From: Brevibacterium yomogidense | GTDB lineage: Bacteria > Actinomycetota > Actinomycetes > Actinomycetales > Brevibacteriaceae | DNA length: 64,000 nucleotides | Direction of reading: 5' to 3' | NCBI RefSeq assembly: GCF_900163715.1 | Contig: NZ_FWFF01000010.1 | Location: 1-64,000, forward strand | Shown: piece after piece, positions 46,175 to 53,952 of the stretch | Numbering within the stretch: position 1 is the first letter of the stretch | Layout of the letters: each line of letters starts with the position of its first letter | Position numbers and translations under genes: made by a program | The notes under the pieces: model-generated | What the model saw: only the letters and a program-made list of their open reading frames with translations | What the model was told of the DNA's origin: nothing | The model's database searches: none

Positions 46175-47016
46175 ACTCGCAGTCGTCATCCGCCTCACCG
46201 CCGGACAGCGGCTCCTGGGGGAGTACCGGACAGCGAGCCGTGCGTCCCGCCGTGGTGCACTCGACCCGCGAGGCGGTGGGCACGCGGTTCGGGGAGTCTG
46301 CAGCGGTCTACGATCGGGTGCGGCCCCGGTATCCGGACGCCGTGTACGACTGGCTGGCGGAGGAGACCACCGCGCCTGGACGCTGTGCGGACGTGGGCGC
46401 CGGAACGGGCATCTTCGGAGCCGGACTGCGTGCTCGCGGATGGTCGGTGGTCGGCATCGATCCGGATCCGGAGCTGCTCGCTCTGCACCCGGAGCCGGCC
46501 CATACCGGGACCGCGGAGTCGCTTCCGCTGGACGACGGCTCCGTCGACCTGGTGGCGGTCGCGCAGGCATGGCACTGGATGGACCCGGTCGCGGCGGCCT
46601 CGGAGTTCCAACGCGTGCTCACAACGACCGGGGCTGTGGCGATCGTTCTGAACCAGCTCGATGTGCGCGTCGATTGGGTCCTCAGGCTGGCTCGCATCAT
46701 GCATGCGGGCGACGTCTATCGACCGGCGTGGAGTCCGGAGCTCGTCGGGTTCACTGATCCACTCGCAGCGGAGTTCGCGTTCACCACCCGCGTGAGCACG
46801 GAGGACGTGGTCGAGCTGGCGGCGACGCGCTCGTACTGGCTGCGCAGCGGACCCACGGTCCGCGCGCGCGTGGAGGCGAACATCCGCTCGTTCCTCGCAG
46901 GGGAGGGACGCGGGCTCGCAGCCGAATCGGGCGGCCTCGTCACGGCAGCGGGGGAGCCGGACACGTTCGAGCTGCCCTACCTGTGCCTCGCATACGTGGC
47001 GCACCGAAGCGTCTGA
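46171..47016 (+). CDS. Class I SAM-dependent methyltransferase
   Basis: A 281-residue methyltransferase of the Methyltransf_11 type. The N-terminal 30 residues look disordered; then FGESAAVYDRVRPRYPDAVYDWL precedes the SAM-binding GRCADVGAGTGIFGAGL (motif I), VVGIDPDPELL (acidic residue that binds the ribose) and TAESLPLDDGSVDLVAVAQAWHWMD (motif II to III; split as TAESLPLDDGSVDLV and AQAWHWMD). Substrate unknown. The GTG start overlaps the upstream dehydrogenase stop (GTGA), so the two are translationally coupled and may act in one pathway. Confidence 0.88.
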   Translation: MNSQSSSASPPDSGSWGSTGQRAVRPAVVHSTREAVGTRFGESAAVYDRVRPRYPDAVYDWLAEETTAPGRCADVGAGTGIFGAGLRARGWSVVGIDPDPELLALHPEPAHTGTAESLPLDDGSVDLVAVAQAWHWMDPVAAASEFQRVLTTTGAVAIVLNQLDVRVDWVLRLARIMHAGDVYRPAWSPELVGFTDPLAAEFAFTTRVSTEDVVELAATRSYWLRSGPTVRARVEANIRSFLAGEGRGLAAESGGLVTAAGEPDTFELPYLCLAYVAHRSV

Positions 47017-47081
47017 GCGGACCAGCCCGGCGCCACATCGGACCTGCGCCGGGTCACGTCAGGACCGGGGGAGCACACACG

Positions 47082-47116
47082 ACGGCGGACGGACGCATGA
47101 TGCGTCCGTCCGCCGT
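47082..47116. terminator. Bidirectional terminator between the methyltransferase and hsp20 genes
   Basis: A perfect 16-bp stem with a TGA loop lies between convergent genes. The next 80 bases contain loose repeats of TGTCTGAGCGGCTGTGTG. Confidence 0.8.
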
Positions 47117-47198
47117 GTCGCCCGGAGGCAGTGTGTCTGAGTCGCTGTGTGTCTGGCCCGAGCGTCTATATGTCTGAGCGGCTGTGTGCCCGTGCGGC

Positions 47199-47684
47199 TC
47201 AGAGTTCCGGCGCGGAGTCGCCGGAGGCTGACGGGGTGATCGGTGGCTGCTCCGAGGAGACGACCGTGTTCGAGCGCGCGCTGTCCGCGTGCGCCACGGA
47301 GATCTTCCGCGGCTTCGCATCGTCGGCGACCGGGATCGTCAGCGAGAGGACGCCGTCGGCGTACTCCGCGGAGATCTGGTCGACCGCCACGCGGTTGCCC
47401 AGCGTGAGCTGGCGGGCGAACGTCCCCGTCGGACGCTCGCGGGTGAGCCACTTGACCTCCGGCTCCGGATCGAGCGTGGTGCGCTCGGCACGGACGGTGA
47501 GCGTGCGGTCCTCGACGTCCACATCGATGCTGGACGGGTCGACGCCGGGCATGTCGATGCGGGCCACGAACATCTCTCCGTCGCGGAAGAGGTCCATCGG
47601 CAGGCCGACCGCGTTGGGTGTCCTGGTGACCTCGGAGAAGAAGCGGTCGATGTCGCGAATGGGGTTGAAAGTGGATCCGGCCAT
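47199..47684 (-). CDS. Hsp20/alpha-crystallin family small heat-shock protein
   Basis: ATP-independent chaperone that holds unfolding proteins. The 161-residue product has a short N-terminal arm (STFNPIRDIDRFFSEV), the alpha-crystallin domain from about 30 to 125 (FVARIDMPGVDPSSIDVDVED, split FVARIDMPGV and SIDVDVED; RERPTGTFARQLTLG; ISAEYADGVLSLTIPV) and a Ser/Pro-rich tail. The IxI-type anchor is weak (KISVAH). AAAGGACC precedes the ATG. I find neither CIRCE nor a full HspR (HAIR) site upstream, only a half-like CTTGAAT at about 47800. Confidence 0.92.
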   Translation of the reverse strand: MAGSTFNPIRDIDRFFSEVTRTPNAVGLPMDLFRDGEMFVARIDMPGVDPSSIDVDVEDRTLTVRAERTTLDPEPEVKWLTRERPTGTFARQLTLGNRVAVDQISAEYADGVLSLTIPVADDAKPRKISVAHADSARSNTVVSSEQPPITPSASGDSAPEL

Positions 47685-47903
47685 GAGGGTGGTCCTTTCA
47701 TTCGGCGTGTCGTGCGCGGAGCTGATCGCTGGCGACCAGCGGTCAGCAGTCCGTGCATGATGGCTCGTGCTCGAAGGCTCGCTGCAGTGAGTCCGACACG
47801 CTTGAATCTAGTCGCTTTCGGGCATCCCTGGAAGTCGGGTGGACAGCCGCCTCATGACGCCGCGCCGTCGTGATAGGACGGGGAGGGGCACGAGGCCCGA
47901 CCA

Positions 47904-47947
47904 GGTCTGCGCGTGCAGGTGACAGGGTCTGCGCATGCAGGTGACAG
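47904..47947. repeat. 22-bp tandem duplication upstream of the AEC gene
   Basis: Two directly adjacent 22-bp units beginning GGTCTGCGC and ending GCAGGTGACAG differ at one base. They end a few bases before the ribosome-binding site of the AEC permease gene. Confidence 0.85.
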
Positions 47948-47959
47948 AGGGGGAGCGGC

Positions 47960-48892
47960 ATGTCGGTGGGGGCGATCGCGGCGGCGCTGGTCCCGATCGC
48001 GGCGCTGCTCGCACTGGGAGCGGTGCTGCGTCGGCTGCGAGGCTTCTCCAGCCCCGACTTCTGGTCGGGAGCGGAGCGTCTCGCGTACTTCGTCCTGCTG
48101 CCGATGCTCCTGTTCACGAGCATCGCGACCGTCGACCTCGGGGGAGTTCCGGTGGGGCGAGTGGCGGTGGCCGTCGTCGTTCCCACGCTGCTCGTCACGG
48201 GAATCCTCTTCGCACTCAACAGGGTGGTCGCCCCGACAGCCGCTGCATTCACATCTGTGCTGCAGGGATCGGTCCGCTTCAATACGTATGTCGGAGTATC
48301 CCTCGCGGTGAGTCTGGCTCCGGGGGAGGGTGCCGCACTCGCGGGGATCGTGGGTGCGGTGCTCGTGCCGCTGGTGAATGTGATCGCGACGCTGGGCTTC
48401 GAGGTGTTCCTCGTCGACAAGAGCTCATTGCTCTCACTGGTGGGCAAGGTCGTGCTGAATCCGCTGGTGCTCGCATGCGTCCTGGGTGCCGCGGTGGGCA
48501 CGCTGCCGTTCGACATGCCCGAGGTCGTCATCGGAGTCCTGGATCCGCTCGCGGCCGCCGCACTGCCGGTCGGCCTGCTCTGCGTCGGTGCCGGACTGCG
48601 GAGGATCGAGCTGCGGACGCACGCGGTGGGGCTCGTCGTGGCGTCGTCGATGAAGCTGCTCGTGCTTCCGGCACTGACGCTGGGTGGACTCATCCTGGTC
48701 GGGGTGAGCGGGCCGGTGGCGCTCGTCGCGCTGATCTTCCAGTCGATCGGAACGGCGAGCACGTCGTACGTGCTCGCACGGCAGCTGGGCGGCGATTCGT
48801 CGCTCATGGCTGCGCTCATCGCGTTCCAGACGGTGGCGTCCTTCGTGACGCTGCCATTCGTCCTGCTCGTCGGTTCTGCGGTGCTCGTGTGA
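47960..48892 (+). CDS. AEC-family permease
   Basis: Auxin-efflux-carrier-type secondary transporter, a family that exports or imports organic acids such as malate. The 310-residue protein has about ten membrane helices in two five-helix halves; the first is AIAAALVPIAALLALGAVL, and each half contains a Gly/Pro-broken helix (SVRFNTYVGVSLAVSLAPGEG in the first, FQSIGTASTSYVLARQLGG in the second; both given as short pieces SVRFNTYVGVSLA and QSIGTASTSYVLARQ). AGAGGGGGAG gives the ribosome-binding site. Substrate unknown; the nearby Ldh2-type dehydrogenase hints at a hydroxy acid. Confidence 0.88.
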   Translation: MSVGAIAAALVPIAALLALGAVLRRLRGFSSPDFWSGAERLAYFVLLPMLLFTSIATVDLGGVPVGRVAVAVVVPTLLVTGILFALNRVVAPTAAAFTSVLQGSVRFNTYVGVSLAVSLAPGEGAALAGIVGAVLVPLVNVIATLGFEVFLVDKSSLLSLVGKVVLNPLVLACVLGAAVGTLPFDMPEVVIGVLDPLAAAALPVGLLCVGAGLRRIELRTHAVGLVVASSMKLLVLPALTLGGLILVGVSGPVALVALIFQSIGTASTSYVLARQLGGDSSLMAALIAFQTVASFVTLPFVLLVGSAVLV

Positions 48893-48977
48893 CGCGCGAT
48901 CCTGAGCGAGTGTGCCCACGGGGGGGTGGGCGCAGCTCTGCCGGCTCTTGCCCGTGGGAGAGCGCTTCCACGGATCA

Positions 48978-49005
48978 ACTTAACATAATGTAGATTATCG
49001 GCGCA
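48978..49005 (-). other. dif site, XerC/XerD chromosome dimer resolution site
   Basis: Read on the minus strand, the 28 bases consist of a XerC-type arm (TGCGCCGATAAT), a two-base centre and a XerD-type arm (ACATTATGTTAAGT). The XerD arm TTATGTTAAGT differs from the E. coli arm TTATGTTAAAT at one base. The actinobacterial consensus, as I recall it, has CCGATAAT and ACATTATGTCAAGT at these positions; two bases differ. It is a small AT-rich island in GC-rich DNA and lies between converging genes. The flip of GGGGGAG orientation at this point supports it independently. Confidence 0.88.
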
Positions 49006-49069
49006 CCGTGGATGCGTGGATCCGGGCTCACCTCCCACCTCGTGTCGAGGTGCTCAGGACTGCGCAGCC

Positions 49070-49993
49070 CTATCCCAGCTGTACGGGAACCAGCCCGCGG
49101 CGAGTCTCCTCGGCGATCTGCGCAAGCGCGTCGTCGAGTTCAGGGTGCGTGAACGCGAATCCGCTCTGTGTGAGCCTGCGCGGCTCCACCCAGCGGCTCT
49201 TGAGGACGAGTTCGGCCTCCGTGCGGATGATCCGGGCGCCTGCTTCGAGTGACCAGGCCGGCAGTCGCACACCCTTGCGGGATCCGATGCGTCCGCCCAG
49301 GTGGCGTCGCACGCTGCACATGAACTCCTCGTTCGTGACGGCATGCGGAGATGCGAGGTTGATCGGCCCACGCAGATCGCGGTCCGCGATGATGTGCTGC
49401 ACCGCCCGATAGACGTCTTCTATGTGGATCCACGACAGCATCTGGCCACTATCGCCCTGGCGGCCGCCGAATCCCATGCGCGCCAGATTGATGTTCGGGT
49501 TCATCGCTCCCCCTGCGCCCAGGACGATCGACATGCGCAGCGCGACCTTCCGTACCTGAACCGGGGCATCCCAGAGCTCGTGCTCCCACGCCCGGGCGAC
49601 TGCGACGGAGAACCCGCTGCTCAGCTCACCCGTGTCCTCGTCCTGCGGCCGATCCCGCGCGTCGCGATAGATCGTCTCGGTGCTCGCATTGATCCACAGG
49701 GGCGGGCTCGAGCACTGTGCGAGTGCCCTGCCCAGAGCGTGAGTGGTCTCCGTCCGCGAACGGAGGATGTCATCCGCGGTCCGCTTGGTGTACCGGCAGC
49801 TCACCGACCGGCCCGCGAGGTTGATGAGGGCGTCGGCGCCTTCGAGCACCCCGCCGAGGTCCCCGCCCCACCGCGCGTCGGCTTCGGATCCCCGCCCGAT
49901 CGTCCGAACCCGCGCGCCGTCCTCCTCGAAGCGCCGCACCAGGCGACTCCCGATGAATCCGCTCGCACCGGCGAGTACGACGGTCTGCGTCAT
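49070..49993 (-). CDS. TIGR01777-family (DUF1731) NAD-dependent epimerase-like protein
   Basis: Extended short-chain dehydrogenase-like protein of the YfcH/SulA-like TIGR01777 group, whose reaction is unknown. The 307-residue protein has the Rossmann loop LAGASGFIGSRLVRRF, DALINLAGRSVSCRYTKRTADDI (split INLAGRSVSCRY), NASTETIYRDARDRPQDED in place of the usual active-site serine and Tyr region, RMSIVLGAGGAMN, SWIHIEDV and the C-terminal DUF1731 segment RRLTQSGFAFTHPELDDAL. The start overlaps the TetR stop by four bases, so it is in an operon with its probable regulator. Confidence 0.9.
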   Translation of the reverse strand: MTQTVVLAGASGFIGSRLVRRFEEDGARVRTIGRGSEADARWGGDLGGVLEGADALINLAGRSVSCRYTKRTADDILRSRTETTHALGRALAQCSSPPLWINASTETIYRDARDRPQDEDTGELSSGFSVAVARAWEHELWDAPVQVRKVALRMSIVLGAGGAMNPNINLARMGFGGRQGDSGQMLSWIHIEDVYRAVQHIIADRDLRGPINLASPHAVTNEEFMCSVRRHLGGRIGSRKGVRLPAWSLEAGARIIRTEAELVLKSRWVEPRRLTQSGFAFTHPELDDALAQIAEETRRGLVPVQLG

Positions 49994-50712
49994 TCCTGGC
50001 CCTCTCTGAGTGCACCGGCCGTGCGCACGCGGTCCATGAGGTCGATGGCATCGGCGGCAAGGCTGCGACCGATCGGAATGCGCGCCAGGGACACCATCCT
50101 GCCGACGAGCGGAGCGGCGCCGTCGATGAGCAGGGCGGTGCGCCGAGTGTCAGGGCTCGAATCGAGCACCCAGAAGAGTGTGACGCCCATATAGGCGAGC
50201 CAGAGCAGTTCGGGAAGCCTCTCCCCTGGGCGCCCGCCGGGTACGCGTGCGGACGCATCGACGACCTCGCGCATGAGAGCCACAGCGTCTGTGCGCGGTG
50301 AGCGCGAGGCGGCTGAGAACGGGCTGGTCTCCGAGTCCATGCGGAGTGCCGTGCCGAGCAGTGTGGATCCGAACGAATGATAGGGCGCCATGACCTCGAC
50401 GCCGATGGTCAGGGCGCGTCGGAGATTGTCCGCGAGTGAACCGCCGGCGATGAGTGCGGACTGTGTGCGCACCCGATGCTCGATCACGACGCGCCGGTAC
50501 AGCTCGTGCACGAAGGCGTCCTTGCCGGCGAAGTGGTAGTACGCGTTGCCGGTCGTTACCCCGGCCTCCCGGGCGATCCCGCGCATCGTCGTCGCGTCGT
50601 ACCCGTGTGCGCGGAACATCCGCAGGGCGGTATCCGCGAGCAGTTCTCGTGTCCGCTCCGCCTTCGTCCCGGTGGAACCGTGCGGTGCTGCTGCATCGCC
50701 GTGCGCGCTCAT
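49990..50712 (-). CDS. TetR/AcrR-family transcriptional regulator
   Basis: A 240-residue repressor-type protein. The DNA-binding domain occupies residues 15-65: TRELLADTALRMFRAHGYDATTMRGIAREAGVTTGNAYYHFAGKD (helix-turn-helix in TTMRGIAREAGVTTGNAYYHF, split as TTMRGIAREAGV and TGNAYYHF). The C-terminal ligand domain is not conserved and its effector is unknown. It overlaps the epimerase gene, which is the likely target together with itself; a palindrome 22 bases before its start is a candidate operator. Confidence 0.92.
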   Translation of the reverse strand: MSAHGDAAAPHGSTGTKAERTRELLADTALRMFRAHGYDATTMRGIAREAGVTTGNAYYHFAGKDAFVHELYRRVVIEHRVRTQSALIAGGSLADNLRRALTIGVEVMAPYHSFGSTLLGTALRMDSETSPFSAASRSPRTDAVALMREVVDASARVPGGRPGERLPELLWLAYMGVTLFWVLDSSPDTRRTALLIDGAAPLVGRMVSLARIPIGRSLAADAIDLMDRVRTAGALREGQE

Positions 50713-50733
50713 GGCCTCAGCTTGCTCCCGAAG

Positions 50734-50745
50734 TGAACGTGTTCA
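50734..50745. promoter_or_regulatory. Candidate TetR operator
   Basis: TGAACGTGTTCA is palindromic except for the central dinucleotide and, on the gene strand, overlaps TTGAAC where a -35 would be. It lies 22 bases upstream of the TetR start codon. Confidence 0.5.
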
Positions 50746-50773
50746 AAAATCCAGGAAGGCCGCGCACACAGAT

Positions 50774-50805
50774 CGTGGCCGCGGGGAGACTTCCCCGCGG
50801 CCACG
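50774..50805 (-). terminator. Terminator of the Rpf-like gene
   Basis: A perfect 14-bp stem with a 4-base loop lies about 25 bases beyond the stop at 50830. Confidence 0.8.
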
Positions 50806-50829
50806 TATCCAGTCTCACTGCGGTGCTGC

Positions 50830-51291
50830 TCAGGCGCCGCCGAGCTGCGGCTTGTCCGAGCCGCCGTCGGAGTCGCCGCCCTCATCGGAGCGTCCTTCGT
50901 CCGAGTCATCGGATCCCGAGCCGTCATCCGCCAGCCCGTTCTCCACGGTGAGTCCTGCTTCCTGGCTGCACACCGGCCATGCGCCCGGTCCCTGCTCCTT
51001 GAGGGTCTCCTGCGCGACGTCGATCTGCTCGGCCTTGCTAACCTCGTGCGGCATGCCCTCACCGCCGAACGCCTCCCATGTCTGCAGGGAGAACTGCAGG
51101 CCTCCGTAGTAGCCGTTCCCGGTGTTGATGCTCCAGTCCCCGCCGGACTCGCACTCCGCGACGCGGTCCCACACGGATCCGGAGTCCGCCTGTGCGGGGC
51201 TGGCCGCTCCGACGAAGCCGACGGCTGCGACCGCTCCGGCGCCGCCGAGCAGTGCGATCTTGCGGAGGCTGTTCGTCATGGTGGTCTTCAC
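50830..51291 (-). CDS. Secreted Rpf-like transglycosylase (resuscitation-promoting factor domain)
   Basis: Exported peptidoglycan-cleaving protein of the Rpf/transglycosylase family, acting on the cell wall. The 153-residue precursor has a signal peptide (KIALLGGAGAVAAVGFVGAA, cleavage near SPAQA-DS), the Rpf domain from about 34 to 110 with VWDRVAECESGGDWSINTGN (catalytic Glu in CESGGDW), YYGGLQFSLQTWEAFGG and WPVCSQEAG (paired cysteine), and an acidic Gly/Ser/Asp-rich tail that may anchor or space it. The GTG at 51289-51291 has AAGGAG at 9 bases. A direct repeat that resembles an MtrA box lies upstream. Confidence 0.9.
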   Translation of the reverse strand: MKTTMTNSLRKIALLGGAGAVAAVGFVGAASPAQADSGSVWDRVAECESGGDWSINTGNGYYGGLQFSLQTWEAFGGEGMPHEVSKAEQIDVAQETLKEQGPGAWPVCSQEAGLTVENGLADDGSGSDDSDEGRSDEGGDSDGGSDKPQLGGA

Positions 51292-51399
51292 GGTGTCGTT
51301 CTCCTTCGGAGCGCAGAGCGGGGTGCTCCCCCGCCGGTGCGCGCCTCGGTGTCGTCCGACGTCGTGCGTGAGCACGGCGTGCATGTCAGTGCCCGGTTC

Positions 51400-51415
51400 G
51401 TTACCGGGCCGTTAC
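51400..51415 (-). promoter_or_regulatory. Candidate MtrA-type direct repeat upstream of the Rpf-like gene
   Basis: On the gene strand GTAAC occurs twice, 6 bases apart (one helical turn from repeat start to repeat start), about 110 bases before the start codon. A third GTAACG lies near 51495. From memory, MtrA of actinobacteria binds such GTAAC direct repeats and regulates rpf genes. The first repeat overlaps a 7-bp hairpin at 51391-51409. Confidence 0.45.
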
Positions 51416-51550
51416 ACGGTAGCGAACAGTCGGGCGCTCATGACAGCCAGAACCACGGATCAGCGGTGCGCATTCACTCAGAGTCGCCTCAGCGTTACCT
51501 GACCGTGATGTGATTGCCCGCACACACGTGGGCGCGCACGCCGCCGGGCG

Positions 51551-53929
51551 TCACTCCGACACGTACGCGGCGAGGTGCTCGCCGGTCAGAGTCCTCTCCC
51601 CTGCCCGCGCCCGGGCGATGAGAGCCGCCGGAGTCCCCTCGAACACGACGCGTCCACCGTCGTGGCCGGGCCCGGGGCCCATGTCGATCAGCCAGTCTGC
51701 ATGGGCCATGACCGCCTGGTGGTGCTCGATGACGATCACCGTCTTCCCCGAGTCGACGAGTCGATCGAGCATGGCCAGCATCGCCTCGACATCCTGGAGG
51801 TGCAGTCCCGTCGTCGGCTCGTCGAGCACGTAGACCTCACCGTCGCCGGCCATCCGCACGGCGAGCTTCAGCCGCTGGCGCTCTCCGCCGGATAGTGTTG
51901 TGAGCGGTTGACCGATCGTCACGTACCCGAGCCCCACATCGACGAGACGGCTGAGGATCCTGGCTGCGGCCGGCACCTTCGCGTCGCCCTCGGAGAAGAA
52001 TGTGTGGGCCTCGGCGGCCGACATGAGGAGGACCTCGGCGATGGACCTCTCCCCCAGCCGGTATTCGAGCACCTCGTCCTGGAACCTGCGGCCCTGGCAG
52101 ACCTCGCAGGTGACGGCCACTCCTGCCATCGTCGGGATGTCGGAGTAGATGACCCCCGCGCCCTTGCAGGTCGGGCACGCGCCCTCGGAATTGGGGCTGA
52201 AGAGCGCGGGCTTGACCCCGTTGGCCTTCGCGAACGCCTTGCGGATGGGTTCGAGCAGACCCGTGTACGTCGCGGGGTTGCTGCGCCGCGATCCTCGGAT
52301 CGCCGTCTGGTCGACGACGACCACCCCGTCACGGCCGGTGAGGGAACCGTGGATGAGCGAGCTCTTCCCCGAACCGGCGACCCCGGTCACGACCGTGAGC
52401 ACACCGGCCGGGACGTCGACATCGACGTCGTCCAGGTTGTTCAGGTCCGCGCCGCGGATCTCCCACGCGCCCGAGGCCGTCCGCACCTCGTCCTTGAGCC
52501 GCACCCGGTCGTGGAGGTGCCGACCGGTGGGCGTGTCCGCACCGGCCAGCTCCGTGACCGTGCCCTCGTACACGATCTTGCCTCCCTGGGTCCCCGGACC
52601 CGGGCCGAGGTCGACGACGTGGTCGGCGATCGCGATCGTCTCCGGCTTGTGCTCGACGACGAGCACCGTGTTGCCCTTGTCCCGCAGCTGCAGGAGGAGG
52701 TCGTTCATCCGGGAGATGTCGTGGGGGTGCAGGCCCGTCGTGGGCTCGTCGAACACGTACGTCACGTCGGTGAGCGGCGACCCCAGCTGGCGGACCATCT
52801 TGATCCGCTGCGCCTCGCCGCCGGACAGCGAGCCGGACGCGCGCTCGAGGGACAGATATCCCAATCCCAGGCGCACCAGGGAGTCGAGCAGCTCCGCGAG
52901 GCCCGTGAGCAGCGGGGCGACCGACGGCTCCTCGAGCCCGCGGACCCACTCCGCGAGATCCGCGATCTCCAGAGCGCAGGCATCGGCGATCGAGAGTCCC
53001 GCGATGTGCGAGGAGCGGGTCGCCGTACTGAGCCTGGTCCCGTCGCACGCCGGGCAGGCCACATAGGTGAAGGCACGATCGACGAACTCCCTGATGTGGG
53101 GCTGCATCGATTCCCGGTCCTTGGTCAGCATCGACTTCCGGATCCGAGGGACCAGACCCTCGTACGTCGAGTTGATGCCCCGGAACTTCATCTTCGTCGG
53201 CTCCTTCCAGAGGAAGTCGCTCATCTGCTGCGCATCGAACTCCCGGATCGGCCGGTCCGCGGGCATGAGCCCGGACTCCGAGTAGTACTTCACCATCCAG
53301 CCCCCGGCTTTGTAGCCGGGCACGGTGATCGCCCCGTCGTCCAGGGAGAGGGACTCGTCGAACAGTTGGGTGAGATCGACGTCATGGACGGTGCCGGTCC
53401 CCTCGCAGCGGGAGCACATCCCCCCGACGACGGCGAACTCCCGACGCTCCCTCTTGGTGGAGCCGTCCGCCTGCTCGAAGGTCACGGCTCCTGCGCCGGA
53501 GACCGATGCGACGTTGAAGGAGTACGCCTGCGGCCCGCCGATGTGCGGCGTCGCGATCCGGGAGAAGAGGACACGCAGCATCGCGTTCGCATCTGTCGCG
53601 GTGCCGACCGTGGACCGCGGGTTCGATCCCATCCGCTCCTGATCGACGATGATCGCAGTCGTGAGGCCCTCGAGGACATCGACGTCCGGGCGGCCCAGTG
53701 AGGGCATGAAGCCCTGGACGAACGCGGGATAGGTCTCGTTGATCAGCCTCTGCGACTCTGCGGCGATCGTCCCGAAGACGAGCGAGCTCTTCCCTGAACC
53801 CGACACGCCTGTGAAGACCGTGAGCCGTCGCTTCGGGATGCTGAGGCTCACGTCGCGCAGATTGTTCTCGCGTGCGCCGTGCACGCGGATGTGATGGTGG
53901 GAATCCGCGGCTGCGGTCGGTTTGATCAC
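51551..53929 (-). CDS. UvrA-like ABC ATPase (UvrA2/drug-resistance type)
   Basis: A 792-residue paralogue of UvrA that lacks the UvrB-binding domain, as in UvrA2 and DrrC-type proteins linked to tolerance of DNA-binding drugs. Two ABC modules are seen: Walker [14 protein letters not shown] near residue 40 and [13 protein letters not shown] near 500, signatures [10 protein letters not shown] and [10 protein letters not shown], and Walker [12 protein letters not shown] and [11 protein letters not shown]. Zinc cysteines are in [22 protein letters not shown] and CEVCQG. The GTG at 53927-53929 has GGAGGAG. It probably acts without UvrB; the downstream-oriented AlkZ-like gene upstream suggests a genome-protection pair. 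Confidence 0.92.
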   Translation of the reverse strand: MIKPTAAADSHHHIRVHGARENNLRDVSLSIPKRRLTVFTGVSGSGKSSLVFGTIAAESQRLINETYPAFVQGFMPSLGRPDVDVLEGLTTAIIVDQERMGSNPRSTVGTATDANAMLRVLFSRIATPHIGGPQAYSFNVASVSGAGAVTFEQADGSTKRERREFAVVGGMCSRCEGTGTVHDVDLTQLFDESLSLDDGAITVPGYKAGGWMVKYYSESGLMPADRPIREFDAQQMSDFLWKEPTKMKFRGINSTYEGLVPRIRKSMLTKDRESMQPHIREFVDRAFTYVACPACDGTRLSTATRSSHIAGLSIADACALEIADLAEWVRGLEEPSVAPLLTGLAELLDSLVRLGLGYLSLERASGSLSGGEAQRIKMVRQLGSPLTDVTYVFDEPTTGLHPHDISRMNDLLLQLRDKGNTVLVVEHKPETIAIADHVVDLGPGPGTQGGKIVYEGTVTELAGADTPTGRHLHDRVRLKDEVRTASGAWEIRGADLNNLDDVDVDVPAGVLTVVTGVAGSGKSSLIHGSLTGRDGVVVVDQTAIRGSRRSNPATYTGLLEPIRKAFAKANGVKPALFSPNSEGACPTCKGAGVIYSDIPTMAGVAVTCEVCQGRRFQDEVLEYRLGERSIAEVLLMSAAEAHTFFSEGDAKVPAAARILSRLVDVGLGYVTIGQPLTTLSGGERQRLKLAVRMAGDGEVYVLDEPTTGLHLQDVEAMLAMLDRLVDSGKTVIVIEHHQAVMAHADWLIDMGPGPGHDGGRVVFEGTPAALIARARAGERTLTGEHLAAYVSE

Positions 53930-53952
53930 GGGTGGTCTCCTCCGGGATGGCT

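Noticed and set aside
47685..47830. HspR (HAIR) or CIRCE operator for the hsp20 gene
   Set aside because: Only a half-like CTTGAAT is present near 47800, without the matching inverted half.
48900..48940. Terminator after the AEC gene
   Set aside because: The GTGCCCAC / GTGGGCGC stem is short and mismatched, and a second pairing competes; too weak to call.
51292..51540. Possible cyclic-di-AMP (ydaO) riboswitch upstream of the Rpf-like gene
   Set aside because: Such riboswitches precede rpf genes in many actinobacteria, but I could not find the conserved GGGGTGAAT-type core or the expected pairing here.
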